From: JASSUD01 sp031963445
GTDB taxonomy: Bacteria > Pseudomonadota > Gammaproteobacteria > Burkholderiales > Burkholderiaceae
Assembly: GCA_031963445.1 (NCBI GenBank)
Contig: JASSUH010000001.1
Span: forward strand, 992,001-1,056,000
Direction of reading: 5' to 3'
DNA length: 64,000 bases
Shown: positions 8,690 to 17,091 of the stretch, piece after piece
Layout: every line of letters starts with the position of its first letter
How positions within the stretch are numbered: the stretch's first letter is position 1
Translations under genes and position numbers: made by a program
The notes under the pieces: generated by a model
The model's database searches: none
What the model saw: only the letters and a program-made list of their open reading frames with translations
What the model was told of the DNA's origin: nothing

Positions 8690-9490
8690 CTAAGCATTAC
8701 GCTGGCGGCACTGCTCAAATAAACAAACAGCAGCAGCGGCTGCGACATTAAGTGATTCCATTCCACCTGGCTGTGGAATGGTGACATGGTAGGTTGCGTG
8801 TTCACGCCATGCCGCAGAGACGCCAGCGCCTTCGTTACCCCAGATCCAGGCAACAGACTTGGTTAAATCTTGTTCGTAGATTGAAGTGGCGCTATGTGAA
8901 TCGGTGACAACTAAGGGTACGGCAAGGCATGGTAACAGGTGGTCTACTTCAATTCCTTCAAAAATGCGCAGTAAAAAATGAGCGCCCATCCCTGCACGCA
9001 GCACTTTGGCAGACCAGGTACAAGCGGTACCTGGCGCGCAAAATACATATTGAATGCCAGCGGCAGCTGCGCTGCGCAAGATAGAGCCAGCGTTACCTGC
9101 GTCTTGTACACCATCGAGAATGATGCAATCAGTTGTAATTTGTTGCGGCAATTCAGCAGCAGGGATATCAATCAAGAAGATCACATTGCCGCCTTGCGCT
9201 GCTCGCGTTAACGTCGACAACTGTGCAAAGAGCGCATCCGATAACGCCACAATAAGCGCTGAATCAATGCGAGCCATAATCGGATGCAGGCTTTGCTGCA
9301 TCTTATGATCAGACAGCGCGCCCTCAGGAATAATGCAGGCACGTGGTTGCCCTAGCGTATCGAGATAAGCACTGGCTAAATGCAGCCCCTCAATAAGCGC
9401 TTGGCCTGCCCGCCGCTCACGCGTGATAGAGCCAGCGAGTTGTTTGAGTCGTTTAAAAAAAGGGTTGTCGCGCGCAGTAATGGTTTTCAT
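8690..9490 (-). CDS. TrmH/SpoU-family RNA 2'-O-ribose methyltransferase
   Basis: SPOUT-class enzyme that methylates a ribose 2'-OH in rRNA or tRNA using SAM. The three knot motifs are present: NAGSILRSAAAAG near residue 130, WIWGNEGAGVS near 215, and IPQPGGMESLNVAAAAAV near 240. The N-terminal MKTITARDNPFFKRLKQLAG is the substrate-binding domain found in RlmB-like paralogues. 266 aa. The exact nucleotide target is not determinable. Its neighbours are accessory or transport genes, so context does not help. Confidence 0.92.
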   Translation of the reverse strand: MKTITARDNPFFKRLKQLAGSITRERRAGQALIEGLHLASAYLDTLGQPRACIIPEGALSDHKMQQSLHPIMARIDSALIVALSDALFAQLSTLTRAAQGGNVIFLIDIPAAELPQQITTDCIILDGVQDAGNAGSILRSAAAAGIQYVFCAPGTACTWSAKVLRAGMGAHFLLRIFEGIEVDHLLPCLAVPLVVTDSHSATSIYEQDLTKSVAWIWGNEGAGVSAAWREHATYHVTIPQPGGMESLNVAAAAAVCLFEQCRQRNA

Positions 9491-9504
9491 TATTTAACCA
9501 ATCC

Positions 9505-9754
9505 TAATTCAGGATAAGGCAAGAAAAAATACTGAATATATCAGTTCACACATACACGGTAACTCTTCCTCATCAGCGAGCAGTGTTACCGGTGAAGAAA
9601 CGTTCATAGATGAGGAGTTAGCCACTGCTAAATCTAGTCTGCGTGTCGCAATATGTCGCAATCTATAGAGAGCCCTCTGAGCCAATTAAATCCGGATGCT
9701 GGCTTAGAATTGGAAAAACTCCTATCGGATATAGAAAATAGATCATTTAAGTAA
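9505..9754 (+). pseudogene. Possible decayed coding remnant upstream of the F-box/ankyrin gene
   Basis: Two adjoining open stretches in different frames look coding in composition. The first has no good start and reads through GNSSSSASSVTGEETFIDEE to a TAG near 9667. The second, from ATG 9653, encodes 33 residues containing SPLSQLNPDAGLELEKLL and ends at 9754. One frameshift would join them. No family recognised; this may be an eroded accessory gene or chance. Otherwise the 9491-9828 gap shows nothing. Confidence 0.25.
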
Positions 9755-9828
9755 TATTTATATGAGGTTAGTCTTTTTTTGAAATAAATAGATTATTGGC
9801 AAAATATAGTGTTTTGGGGGACTGTACC

Positions 9829-10788
9829 ATGACAAATTTATCCATTAATCCTTACGGATCCCTTGTACGCTCTAATAAAGATATGTGGGAAAAGATGCCA
9901 GAGAGGTTTTACCAAGCTGTTCCAGATCTTTCCAGCGGACTCTTACTCCGGGGAAAACAATTTAAAAAACAAGCGTTAATCCAAAAAAGTACATTACTCA
10001 CGGCTATACCACCTGAGTTGATATCTAGCATTTTAAAAAAATTGCCATTTGACAGTTTTGTTTCTTTTATAAGTACGTGCCAAGGCGCTTATCAGCATGC
10101 CGAATCTTATTGGCCCCCCTTGTTCAAGGATAACGTTGAGGCAGCTAGCTTTCTGCATGCATCCTATAAATTTGCTTATTATTTACGTGAATTACGCGCA
10201 ATGGTATATCAACATTTGGCCCAGGAAATACGTATGCCTCAGGGAGTGCATATGCCTAGTGTGGTGCAACTGCTTCAAATGTCCCCATACCTTAGAGAAG
10301 AGCCTGAAATTCTGGTGAAATTAGGCCTTTTAAACAAAGAGCAATTGGAAAAAGCACAGTTAGGGCTAACGCATAAACGCCACCTGCTCTCCAACGGGGC
10401 CATCCTTCGGTTAGTCTCCGGATTGTCGGTTGACCTAAAAGCTTTATCTTGTATACCGGAAGAATATGTTGAAGAAGGAATCTTATTAGCTATCCACGAA
10501 AAAGAGGAAACAGTTCTTACGGCTATGGTGCAAAGTGGGCTCTTTGTTGATATCCCTAGTGGTATGGCTTGCAGAACTCCCCTACATAAAGCAGCCGCCG
10601 ATGGAAAAATCAAAATAGTCAGGACCCTACTTGAAATCGGTGCACAAGCGTCTCTCAACTTAAAGGATGACAATGGCGATACGCCGTTGGACGTGGCCCA
10701 AGCTAATGGACATCAAAAAGTAGCTGAAATTCTGCGCAGAGCGAATGCAAAAATTTCTAACGGCGATTCGTTTCTACTTAAAGGGTAA
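9829..10788 (+). CDS. F-box and ankyrin-repeat protein
   Basis: 319 aa from ATG 9829, with GGGGG eight bases before it; a TTG at 9796 is the alternative. At about residues 55-100, IPPELISSILKKLPFDSFVS followed by FISTCQGAYQHAESYW matches an F-box: a short helix with PxELI, then a leucine-rich helix and a conserved aromatic end. Near residues 235-305 two ankyrin repeats are visible, including RTPLHKAAADGKIKIVRTLL and GDTPLDVAQANGHQKVAEIL. In eukaryotes F-box proteins bind Skp1 and deliver substrates to SCF ubiquitin ligases; bacterial versions are known secreted effectors. No signal peptide, so export would need a dedicated secretion system (none in this window). A host-acting role is inferred. 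Confidence 0.75.
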   Translation: MTNLSINPYGSLVRSNKDMWEKMPERFYQAVPDLSSGLLLRGKQFKKQALIQKSTLLTAIPPELISSILKKLPFDSFVSFISTCQGAYQHAESYWPPLFKDNVEAASFLHASYKFAYYLRELRAMVYQHLAQEIRMPQGVHMPSVVQLLQMSPYLREEPEILVKLGLLNKEQLEKAQLGLTHKRHLLSNGAILRLVSGLSVDLKALSCIPEEYVEEGILLAIHEKEETVLTAMVQSGLFVDIPSGMACRTPLHKAAADGKIKIVRTLLEIGAQASLNLKDDNGDTPLDVAQANGHQKVAEILRRANAKISNGDSFLLKG

Positions 10789-10922
10789 TGCATTAGATAC
10801 GAAAGCCGAAAAAATTCACCACAAGATTTTTAATATATCGCGTTCCATTTTTATGCGAGCAAGCTCCGCACGTAAGCACGAGATCTCCACTTACTCGGGG
10901 CTCACTGTCTTGCTCCGAGTGC

Positions 10923-10985
10923 CAGTCAACCTGGTACTGTCTGCGTCGGCATGCCTTGCTCCCGGTTTATTCAGCGCTTCCCTAG
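10923..10985. repeat. Family A repeat, right half only
   Basis: GTACTGTCTGCGTCGGCATG followed by CCTTGCTCCCGGTTTATTCA and GCGCTTCCCTAG matches the right half of family A. The matching left end is missing, so this copy is truncated. Confidence 0.65.
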
Positions 10986-11037
10986 AAAGATGGCTATAAA
11001 ATAATTACTTAACACATGCATCTAAGGAGGCAAAGTC

Positions 11038-11709
11038 ATGAAACGAGTTGGTGTTGTTTTAAGTGGTTGTGGTGTTTTTGATGGGGCTGAAATACATGAG
11101 TCAGTCTTAACTTTGTTAGCAATACAACGTGCTGGCGCGCAGGCTATTTGCTTTGCTCCAGATATGCAGCAGCTGCATGTGATTAATCACTTAACTGGGG
11201 AAGTCACTGAAGAAGATCGTAATGTTTTGGAGGAAGCCGCGCGGATAGCTCGCGGCGAAATCAACGCTCTTGATAATGCCGACCCCACTTCGTTAGATGC
11301 TTTAGTGGTGCCCGGAGGCTTTGGTGTAGCGAAGAACTTGAGTGATTTTGCGTTTCAAGGAGCTGACTACTCAGTTGATCAAGAACTCACTGAATTAGTG
11401 AGAAAGATATATCAGGCAAACAAGCCAATCGGGTTTATATGCATCGCTCCTGTACTGCTGCCTAAGTTATTAGGTGATCTGACTAATCAGCCGATCCAGC
11501 TGACTATTGGTAATGACAGTAAGTTGGCATCGATGATTGATAAGATGGGTGGCCAGCATATTAACTGCGCAACGGATGGGATTGTCGTTGATAGCCAGCA
11601 TAAAATTGTAACTACACCAGGGTATATGCTCGAAGGCGCTTCAATCGCAGAAGTTGCCGACGGAATTGATAACTTAGTTAAGAAAGTATTGGAACTCAGT
11701 GCTGCCTGA
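11038..11709 (+). CDS. elbB: Isoprenoid biosynthesis glyoxalase ElbB (DJ-1/PfpI family)
   Basis: 223-residue class I glutamine-amidotransferase-like fold protein. Family marks: MKRVGVVLSGCGVFDGAEIH, the block DALVVPGGFGVAKNLSDFAF, and the nucleophile region GFICIAPVLLPKLL with the cysteine after FI. C-terminal TPGYMLEGASIAEVADGIDN also fits ElbB. The E. coli protein has glyoxalase activity and was named for increased lycopene production; its physiological role is not well defined. AAGGAGG precedes the ATG with good spacing. It stands alone. Confidence 0.9.
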   Translation: MKRVGVVLSGCGVFDGAEIHESVLTLLAIQRAGAQAICFAPDMQQLHVINHLTGEVTEEDRNVLEEAARIARGEINALDNADPTSLDALVVPGGFGVAKNLSDFAFQGADYSVDQELTELVRKIYQANKPIGFICIAPVLLPKLLGDLTNQPIQLTIGNDSKLASMIDKMGGQHINCATDGIVVDSQHKIVTTPGYMLEGASIAEVADGIDNLVKKVLELSAA

Positions 11710-11764
11710 TTCCGCAATTGGTATCAAGTTAGAAAAATTGATGGTTAGATCAAGCTTTAGAATC

Positions 11765-11853
11765 GTAGGTTGGGGTGACGAAGGAACCCCAACATGCCTA
11801 CCAACAGCCTTTCAGCGTCTTCTGCTTAGAGATTGCGAATAGACTTTTAGCAA
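11765..11853. repeat. Family C repeat, half copy
   Basis: GTAGGTTGGGGTGACGAAGG and AACCCCAACATGCCTACCAA give the short-loop hairpin; the tail ends AGAGATTGCGAATAGACTTT, a diverged GATCGTGAACAGG end. It lies 56 bases after elbB. The rest of the 11710-12378 gap shows no gene or repeat I can support. Confidence 0.7.
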
Positions 11854-12378
11854 AGAGAGTAGCGCCAGTAATTCTTTTAGGTTCCCACTGCCAACGTAAG
11901 TTCATTGCCGCTTTGCTGCGAAGCAATATCATAAATCAACATAAGATCAGACCCAAACTCCTCATACCCGGAAGTCGTAATGTATCGGCATCAATCAGAG
12001 TCGATAACCAGATAGTGATGCCCACCAATTTGTGACTCCTTGCCACACTGTCTAAATATACGTTTCGTTGTTCTGAAGAAAATTTCGTTATCGGCCTGAG
12101 AGTAGGACATTCTTTGAGCCAATATTCAGATCAAGAGCGGCAGCTTTCTAGGTTTCGGCTGATCAATAATTTGCTGCAGTGGAACCATTATCTAGCCTGC
12201 TTTGTTTTGTAATCAAAAACCTATCGTCTTGTATTTCATCGCATCAATCAGATGATGAATCTAACTCTTGATCTGAATCTTAAGCAAAGCCTATTTAGCC
12301 AGCATAGCCCAAAACTTCTGGCTGAAATTGATTGAGAGAGTGAGATACGAGCGCAATATAGAACCAAGGAGGCTGGCA

Positions 12379-13554
12379 ATGGACGTTTTCTTTTCACCGT
12401 TGGTGAATAAGGTATCGACCAATCATTTATCTTCATCAACTATCGGGCAGCGTGCGTCCCAGGGAGCGATGAAAATTGCCATTCTCGACGATTACCAAGA
12501 CTCTGCTCGAAAATTGGATTGCTTTCAATATTTGGCCGGTCATGAAGTCAGAATTTTCACTAATACCGTGCGAGGTGTCGGTCAACTTTCCGCGCGTCTT
12601 GCAGATATTGAAGCGCTGGTATTAATTCACGATCGCACTCGTATTACTGCACAGTTGCTTGATCGACTGCCGAACCTACTAGTCATTAGCCAAGTCGGTA
12701 AAGTGGGCGAGCATATCGATGTGGCAGCTTGTACTGAACGTGGCATTGTGGTGCTAGAAGGCAGTGAATCACCCGTGGCTACAGCTGAATTGACATGGGC
12801 TTTAATCATGGCCGCGCAACGCCGTATTCCGCACTATGTCGCTAACTTAAAGCAAGGAGCGTGGCAGCAATCGGGGCTTAAGAATTCGACGATGCCAGCT
12901 AATTTTGGATTGGGGCAAATGCTGCGTGGCAACACGCTAGGTATTTGGGGCTACGGGAAAGTCGGCAAGATGGTGGCCGATTACGGCCGTGCATTTGGCA
13001 TGAATGTGGTGGTTTGGGGGCATGAATCTTCACTCATGGCGGCGCATGATGATGGTTTTGCGATAGCAAAAAACAGAGCAGAGTTATTTGCGCAAAGTGA
13101 TGTGCTTAGCTTGCATCTACGCTTAACCCCAGCAACGCGTGGCATTGTGGCCAGAGAAGATTTATTGCAAATGAAGTCGACCGCGCTTTTTGTGAACACA
13201 AGTCATGCTGAACTGATTAAGGAAAACGCGTTATTTAGTGCGTTGACGCAAGGCCATCCTGGCATGGCAGCGATCGATGTTTATGAAAGCGAGCCAATTT
13301 TGCAAGGCTATAACCTGCTGCGGATGGAAAATGTAATCTGTACGCCGCACATTGGTTATGTTGAGCGCGAGAGCTACGAAAATTATTTCGGCTTGGCATT
13401 TCACAATATTCTTAACTATGCGCATGGCGAGGTCACTAACGCCGTGAACGTGCAAGCTTTAAAAATTTATCGTCGTATCCCCCACCTGCGAATGATGCAG
13501 ACTGAGCCTGTTGCTGCATCGCTCGCTGTGCCTTATAGTGAAATGGCTATGTAA
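12379..13554 (+). CDS. D-2-hydroxyacid dehydrogenase, NAD-dependent
   Basis: Oxidoreductase of the D-isomer-specific 2-hydroxyacid dehydrogenase family. Rossmann motif GIWGYGKVGKMVADYGRAFG is followed by the catalytic set: Arg in SLHLRLTPATRGIV, Glu in IDVYESEP and His in CTPHIGYVE. Homologues usually begin MKIAILDDYQD, which here is ATG 12469; I chose ATG 12379 because AAGGAGG lies exactly six bases upstream of it, giving a 30-residue N-terminal extension. The region between the two starts is unconserved, so either could be used. Substrate cannot be told from sequence. Confidence 0.88.
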   Translation: MDVFFSPLVNKVSTNHLSSSTIGQRASQGAMKIAILDDYQDSARKLDCFQYLAGHEVRIFTNTVRGVGQLSARLADIEALVLIHDRTRITAQLLDRLPNLLVISQVGKVGEHIDVAACTERGIVVLEGSESPVATAELTWALIMAAQRRIPHYVANLKQGAWQQSGLKNSTMPANFGLGQMLRGNTLGIWGYGKVGKMVADYGRAFGMNVVVWGHESSLMAAHDDGFAIAKNRAELFAQSDVLSLHLRLTPATRGIVAREDLLQMKSTALFVNTSHAELIKENALFSALTQGHPGMAAIDVYESEPILQGYNLLRMENVICTPHIGYVERESYENYFGLAFHNILNYAHGEVTNAVNVQALKIYRRIPHLRMMQTEPVAASLAVPYSEMAM

Positions 13555-13564
13555 AGCGTCTGCC

Positions 13565-13741
13565 TAAGAATCTGTTTATGATCTCTAAGCAGACGGCGCT
13601 GAGAGGCTGTTGGTAGGCATGTTGGGGTTCCTTCGTCACCCCAACCTACGATTCTTTGGCATTTTTCGTGGGTTGGGGTGACTCATCTAATTAAATACGG
13701 AACTCCAACACAACCCACTTTTGAAGATTCTGAATAGGTTC
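13565..13741. repeat. Family C double-hairpin repeat
   Basis: Starts AGAATCTGTTTATGATCTCT 10 bases after the dehydrogenase stop. It holds both hairpins, the short-loop form (GTTGGGGTTCCTTCGTCACC) and the long-loop form, and ends GAAGATTCTGAATAGGTTCT. The remaining ~330 bases before topB are AT-rich; no clear promoter can be assigned. Confidence 0.75.
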
Positions 13742-14069
13742 TACGTTTGGTAGAGTGAGCTGCAACGAGTAAATAACTAGCAGCTCTCGATTCAGCTTTC
13801 TCTACCCTTCTTTGTTTGCTTAAAAGTACGCCAAATTTTCAAAAGATTGTGATTTAGGGACGTTGCTGCTCGAAATCCTGAGCTATTAGGTATATGCTCC
13901 CGTTTTTGTAAATCTGAAAAACTGTCTTAAGAGGGGTTATCTCTCTTTCAGGATTAGCATTGTCTGCATTGACATTTTTTCTCCAACGGTTTTTTAGCGT
14001 TTACTGAGCTTCAGTTGATTTGTCTGTTTGAGACTCCCTTTCACCTTGCCTTAGCTTTTACGATTTGTC

Positions 14070-16616
14070 ATGTCAAAGACCTTAATCATTGCGGAAAAAC
14101 CTTCGGTTGCGAACGATATTGCCCGCGCCTTAGGCGGTTTTACTAAGCATGATGAATATTTCGAGAGCGACGAATATGTGTTGTCGTCAGCGATCGGTCA
14201 CTTGCTTGAGATTACGGTGCCTCAAGAATATGACGTGAAACGTGGCAAATGGAGCTTTGCGCATCTCCCTATTATTCCTCCCCATTTTGATTTGCAGCCC
14301 ATCGCAAAAAGCGAAGCGCGCCTCAAAATGCTGGCCAAGCTTTTGCGACGCAAAGATATCGATGGCTTGATTAATGCCTGCGATGCGGGACGTGAAGGTG
14401 AGCTGATTTTCCGTTACATTGTGCAGCACGCAAAGGCTAAGCAGCCAATCAAACGCCTTTGGATGCAGTCGATGACGCCGCAAGCGATTCGTGACGGCTT
14501 TACTCATTTGCGCAGTGATGAAGAGATGCAACCGCTGAGCGCAGCAGCACGTTGCCGCTCGGAGGCCGATTGGCTGGTTGGCATCAATGGCACACGTGCG
14601 ATGACTGCCTTTAATAATAAAGACGGTGGTTTTTTCCTAACCACAGTAGGCCGTGTGCAAACGCCAACCTTATCGATTGTGGTGGCGCGCGAGAAAAAAA
14701 TTCGCAGCTTTGTACCACGTGACTATTGGGAAGTTAAAGCAGAATTTATTTGCGCTAAGGGTGTGTATGAAGGGCGTTGGTTTGACTCTAAATTCAAAAA
14801 AGATGAATTAGACCCTGAGCAACGGGAAGGGCGTTTATGGAGCGCAGTTGCGGCTGAATCGATTGTGGCTGCCTGCCGCGGCAAGCTAGGGATAGCGACT
14901 GAAGAATCAAAATTATCTACGCAGTTATCGCCGCTTTTATTTGATTTAACCAGCTTGCAACGTGAAGCGAATAGCCGCTTTGGTTTTTCAGCAAAAAATA
15001 CGCTAGGGCTCGCACAAGCGCTGTATGAAAAACACAAAGTACTGACCTATCCACGTACTGACTCTCGTGCATTACCTGAAGATTACCTTGGCACAGTCAA
15101 AGAGACGTTACAGATGCTCAAAGAGAGCCAGTCTCTTCAGCCGTTTGCGCGGCAAATTCTCGAAAAGGGTTGGGTTAAACCGAATCGGCGCGTGTTTAAT
15201 AACGCCAAAATTAGCGATCACTTTGCGATTATCCCCACGTTGCAAGCGCCAAAAAATTTATCGGAGCCCGAGCAAAAGCTCTATGACTTAGTCGTTAAAC
15301 GCTTTCTTGCTGTCTTTTTTCCCGCCGCTGAATATCTCGTGACAACGCGTATTACTGAAGTTGTCGGCCATCACTTCAAAACCGAAGGCAAAGTGCTCAA
15401 AGCAGCAGGCTGGCTAGAAGTCTATGGTCGTGAGGCGCAAGGCGAAGATGCTAATTTGGTCGAAATTATTAACGGCGAAAAAGTAAAGACAGAAAAAGTC
15501 ACGATGCAGCAGTTAGTGACCAAGCCACCCGTTCGCTATAACGAAGCGTCGCTTTTATCAGCGATGGAAGGGGCAGGTAAGCTAGTAGGAGATGATGAGC
15601 TGCGTGAGGCGATGGCAGCGAAAGGCTTGGGCACGCCTGCGACGCGTGCGGCGATTATTGAGGGATTGATTGCAGAAAAATATTTAGTGCGCGAGGGCCG
15701 TGAGCTGCAACCTACCGCAAAAGCGTTCCAGCTGATGACTTTACTGCATGGCCTAGATGTTGAAGAACTCACCGCACCTGAATTAACGGGGGAGTGGGAA
15801 TTTAAGCTGTCACAAATAGAGCAGGGTAAGCTCGTTCGTGATGACTTTATGCGTGAAATTGCGCGCATGACGCAAATGATTGTCAAGCGTGCTAAAGAGT
15901 ACGATTCAGACACCGTGCCAGGCGATTACGTAACGCTTGAAACACCTTGTCCACACTGTGGCGCCCAAGTCAAAGAAAACTATCGGCGCTTTGCTTGTAC
16001 TAAATGTGGATTCTCAATTAGTAAAACACCCGGCAGCCGTCAATTAGAAAGCAGTGAGGCTGAACAATTATTACAAGATAAACAAATTGGCCCACTTTCT
16101 GGTTTTCGCAGCAAAATGGGTCGGCCTTTTGCCGCTATCTTAAAACTAGTGGAAGACGAAGCCACGAATAACTACAAACTTGAGTTCGATTTCGGCCAAG
16201 AAACCATTGATCAGAGCGGCCCGGCGCCAGATTTTTCTACGCAAGAATCTGTTGGCCCGTGTCCGAAATGTAGCGGGAAAGTGTTTGAGCATGGGATGAG
16301 CTACGTTTGCGAAAACATGGTGGCGATACCTAAAACTTGTACTTTCCGCTCAGGCACCATCGTGTTGCAGCAGGAAATTAACCGTGCTCAGATGGAAAAA
16401 TTGCTGACACTTGGACGCACCGATTTACTCACAGGCTTTAAATCTGCGCGTACTGGGCGTCTTTTCAAAGCCTTTTTAGTCAAAAAAGACGATGGCTCAA
16501 TTAGCTTTGAGTTTGAGAAAAAAGCAGCTGCAGCTGAAAAAACAGTGAAGAAAAAACCCGCGACGAAAACAGCGGCAAAAAAAGTCGCAAAAAAAACTAC
16601 TACAGCAAAAAAATAA
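14070..16616 (+). CDS. topB: DNA topoisomerase III
   Basis: Type IA topoisomerase that decatenates DNA and resolves recombination intermediates with RecQ-type helicases. Toprim domain: TLIIAEKPSVANDIARALGG with the catalytic Glu, then NACDAGREGELIF with the DxDxE metal site. The active-site tyrosine is in TYPRTDSRALPEDY near residue 328. Two C-terminal zinc ribbons (CPHCG...CTKCG near 630-650 and CPKCSG...C near 730-760) precede a Lys/Ala-rich tail (KKPATKTAAKKVAKKTTTAK). 848 aa, full length. A long family A hairpin begins 17 bases after the stop and may terminate transcription. Confidence 0.96.
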   Translation: MSKTLIIAEKPSVANDIARALGGFTKHDEYFESDEYVLSSAIGHLLEITVPQEYDVKRGKWSFAHLPIIPPHFDLQPIAKSEARLKMLAKLLRRKDIDGLINACDAGREGELIFRYIVQHAKAKQPIKRLWMQSMTPQAIRDGFTHLRSDEEMQPLSAAARCRSEADWLVGINGTRAMTAFNNKDGGFFLTTVGRVQTPTLSIVVAREKKIRSFVPRDYWEVKAEFICAKGVYEGRWFDSKFKKDELDPEQREGRLWSAVAAESIVAACRGKLGIATEESKLSTQLSPLLFDLTSLQREANSRFGFSAKNTLGLAQALYEKHKVLTYPRTDSRALPEDYLGTVKETLQMLKESQSLQPFARQILEKGWVKPNRRVFNNAKISDHFAIIPTLQAPKNLSEPEQKLYDLVVKRFLAVFFPAAEYLVTTRITEVVGHHFKTEGKVLKAAGWLEVYGREAQGEDANLVEIINGEKVKTEKVTMQQLVTKPPVRYNEASLLSAMEGAGKLVGDDELREAMAAKGLGTPATRAAIIEGLIAEKYLVREGRELQPTAKAFQLMTLLHGLDVEELTAPELTGEWEFKLSQIEQGKLVRDDFMREIARMTQMIVKRAKEYDSDTVPGDYVTLETPCPHCGAQVKENYRRFACTKCGFSISKTPGSRQLESSEAEQLLQDKQIGPLSGFRSKMGRPFAAILKLVEDEATNNYKLEFDFGQETIDQSGPAPDFSTQESVGPCPKCSGKVFEHGMSYVCENMVAIPKTCTFRSGTIVLQQEINRAQMEKLLTLGRTDLLTGFKSARTGRLFKAFLVKKDDGSISFEFEKKAAAAEKTVKKKPATKTAAKKVAKKTTTAKK

Positions 16617-16633
16617 CTCGTGTAATAACAGCA

Positions 16634-16755
16634 GCGAAGCTAGGGAAGCGCTGAATAAACCGGGAGCAAGGCATGCCTTTGCTGCTGCCAGTACACTAGT
16701 ACGGCAAGGAGGCATAACGCGGCTCCCGGTTTATTCAGCGCTTCCCTAGCTTCGC
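16634..16755. repeat. Family A hairpin repeat with extended arms
   Basis: 122 bp. Perfect inverted arms of about 34 bases: GCGAAGCTAGGGAAGCGCTG on the left, mirrored by CAGCGCTTCCCTAGCTTCGC on the right. The symmetry runs beyond the usual family A end by seven bases (GCGAAGC). Confidence 0.85.
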
Positions 16756-17091
16756 CTTGACTTTTCTTCTTGCCCGGCCATTTTGCCGTCTTATGCTATT
16801 TCTTCCGTGCTTTTATTAACGGAAGGGTTCAATCCTCCTGGTTAAATTCTTGGCTTTCTCATTAAACAAGAATTAGGGCGTCATCTCTTGTACTCGATTT
16901 ATTCGACATCTCTTTAGCTAAATTTTTCTGCAATTAGACTTTCTCTTAGGATACCTTCCAGATCTCGTATATTTAAATAAGATATTTCTCTTATTAATAA
17001 TGAGAATATATTTTGGCTGTATGCTAAAAAAATACTATGATAAAATTTTTCAATTGAAAATTGTTAAATATTATTATAGGTTTTGTTTAAA

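Noticed and set aside
10745..10999. 84-residue frame overlapping the end of the F-box/ankyrin gene
   Set aside because: Its second half is a family A repeat; starts inside the upstream gene without a ribosome site.
11775..12035. 86-residue frame in the elbB-dehydrogenase gap
   Set aside because: Begins inside a family C repeat, with no ribosome site and no recognised motif.
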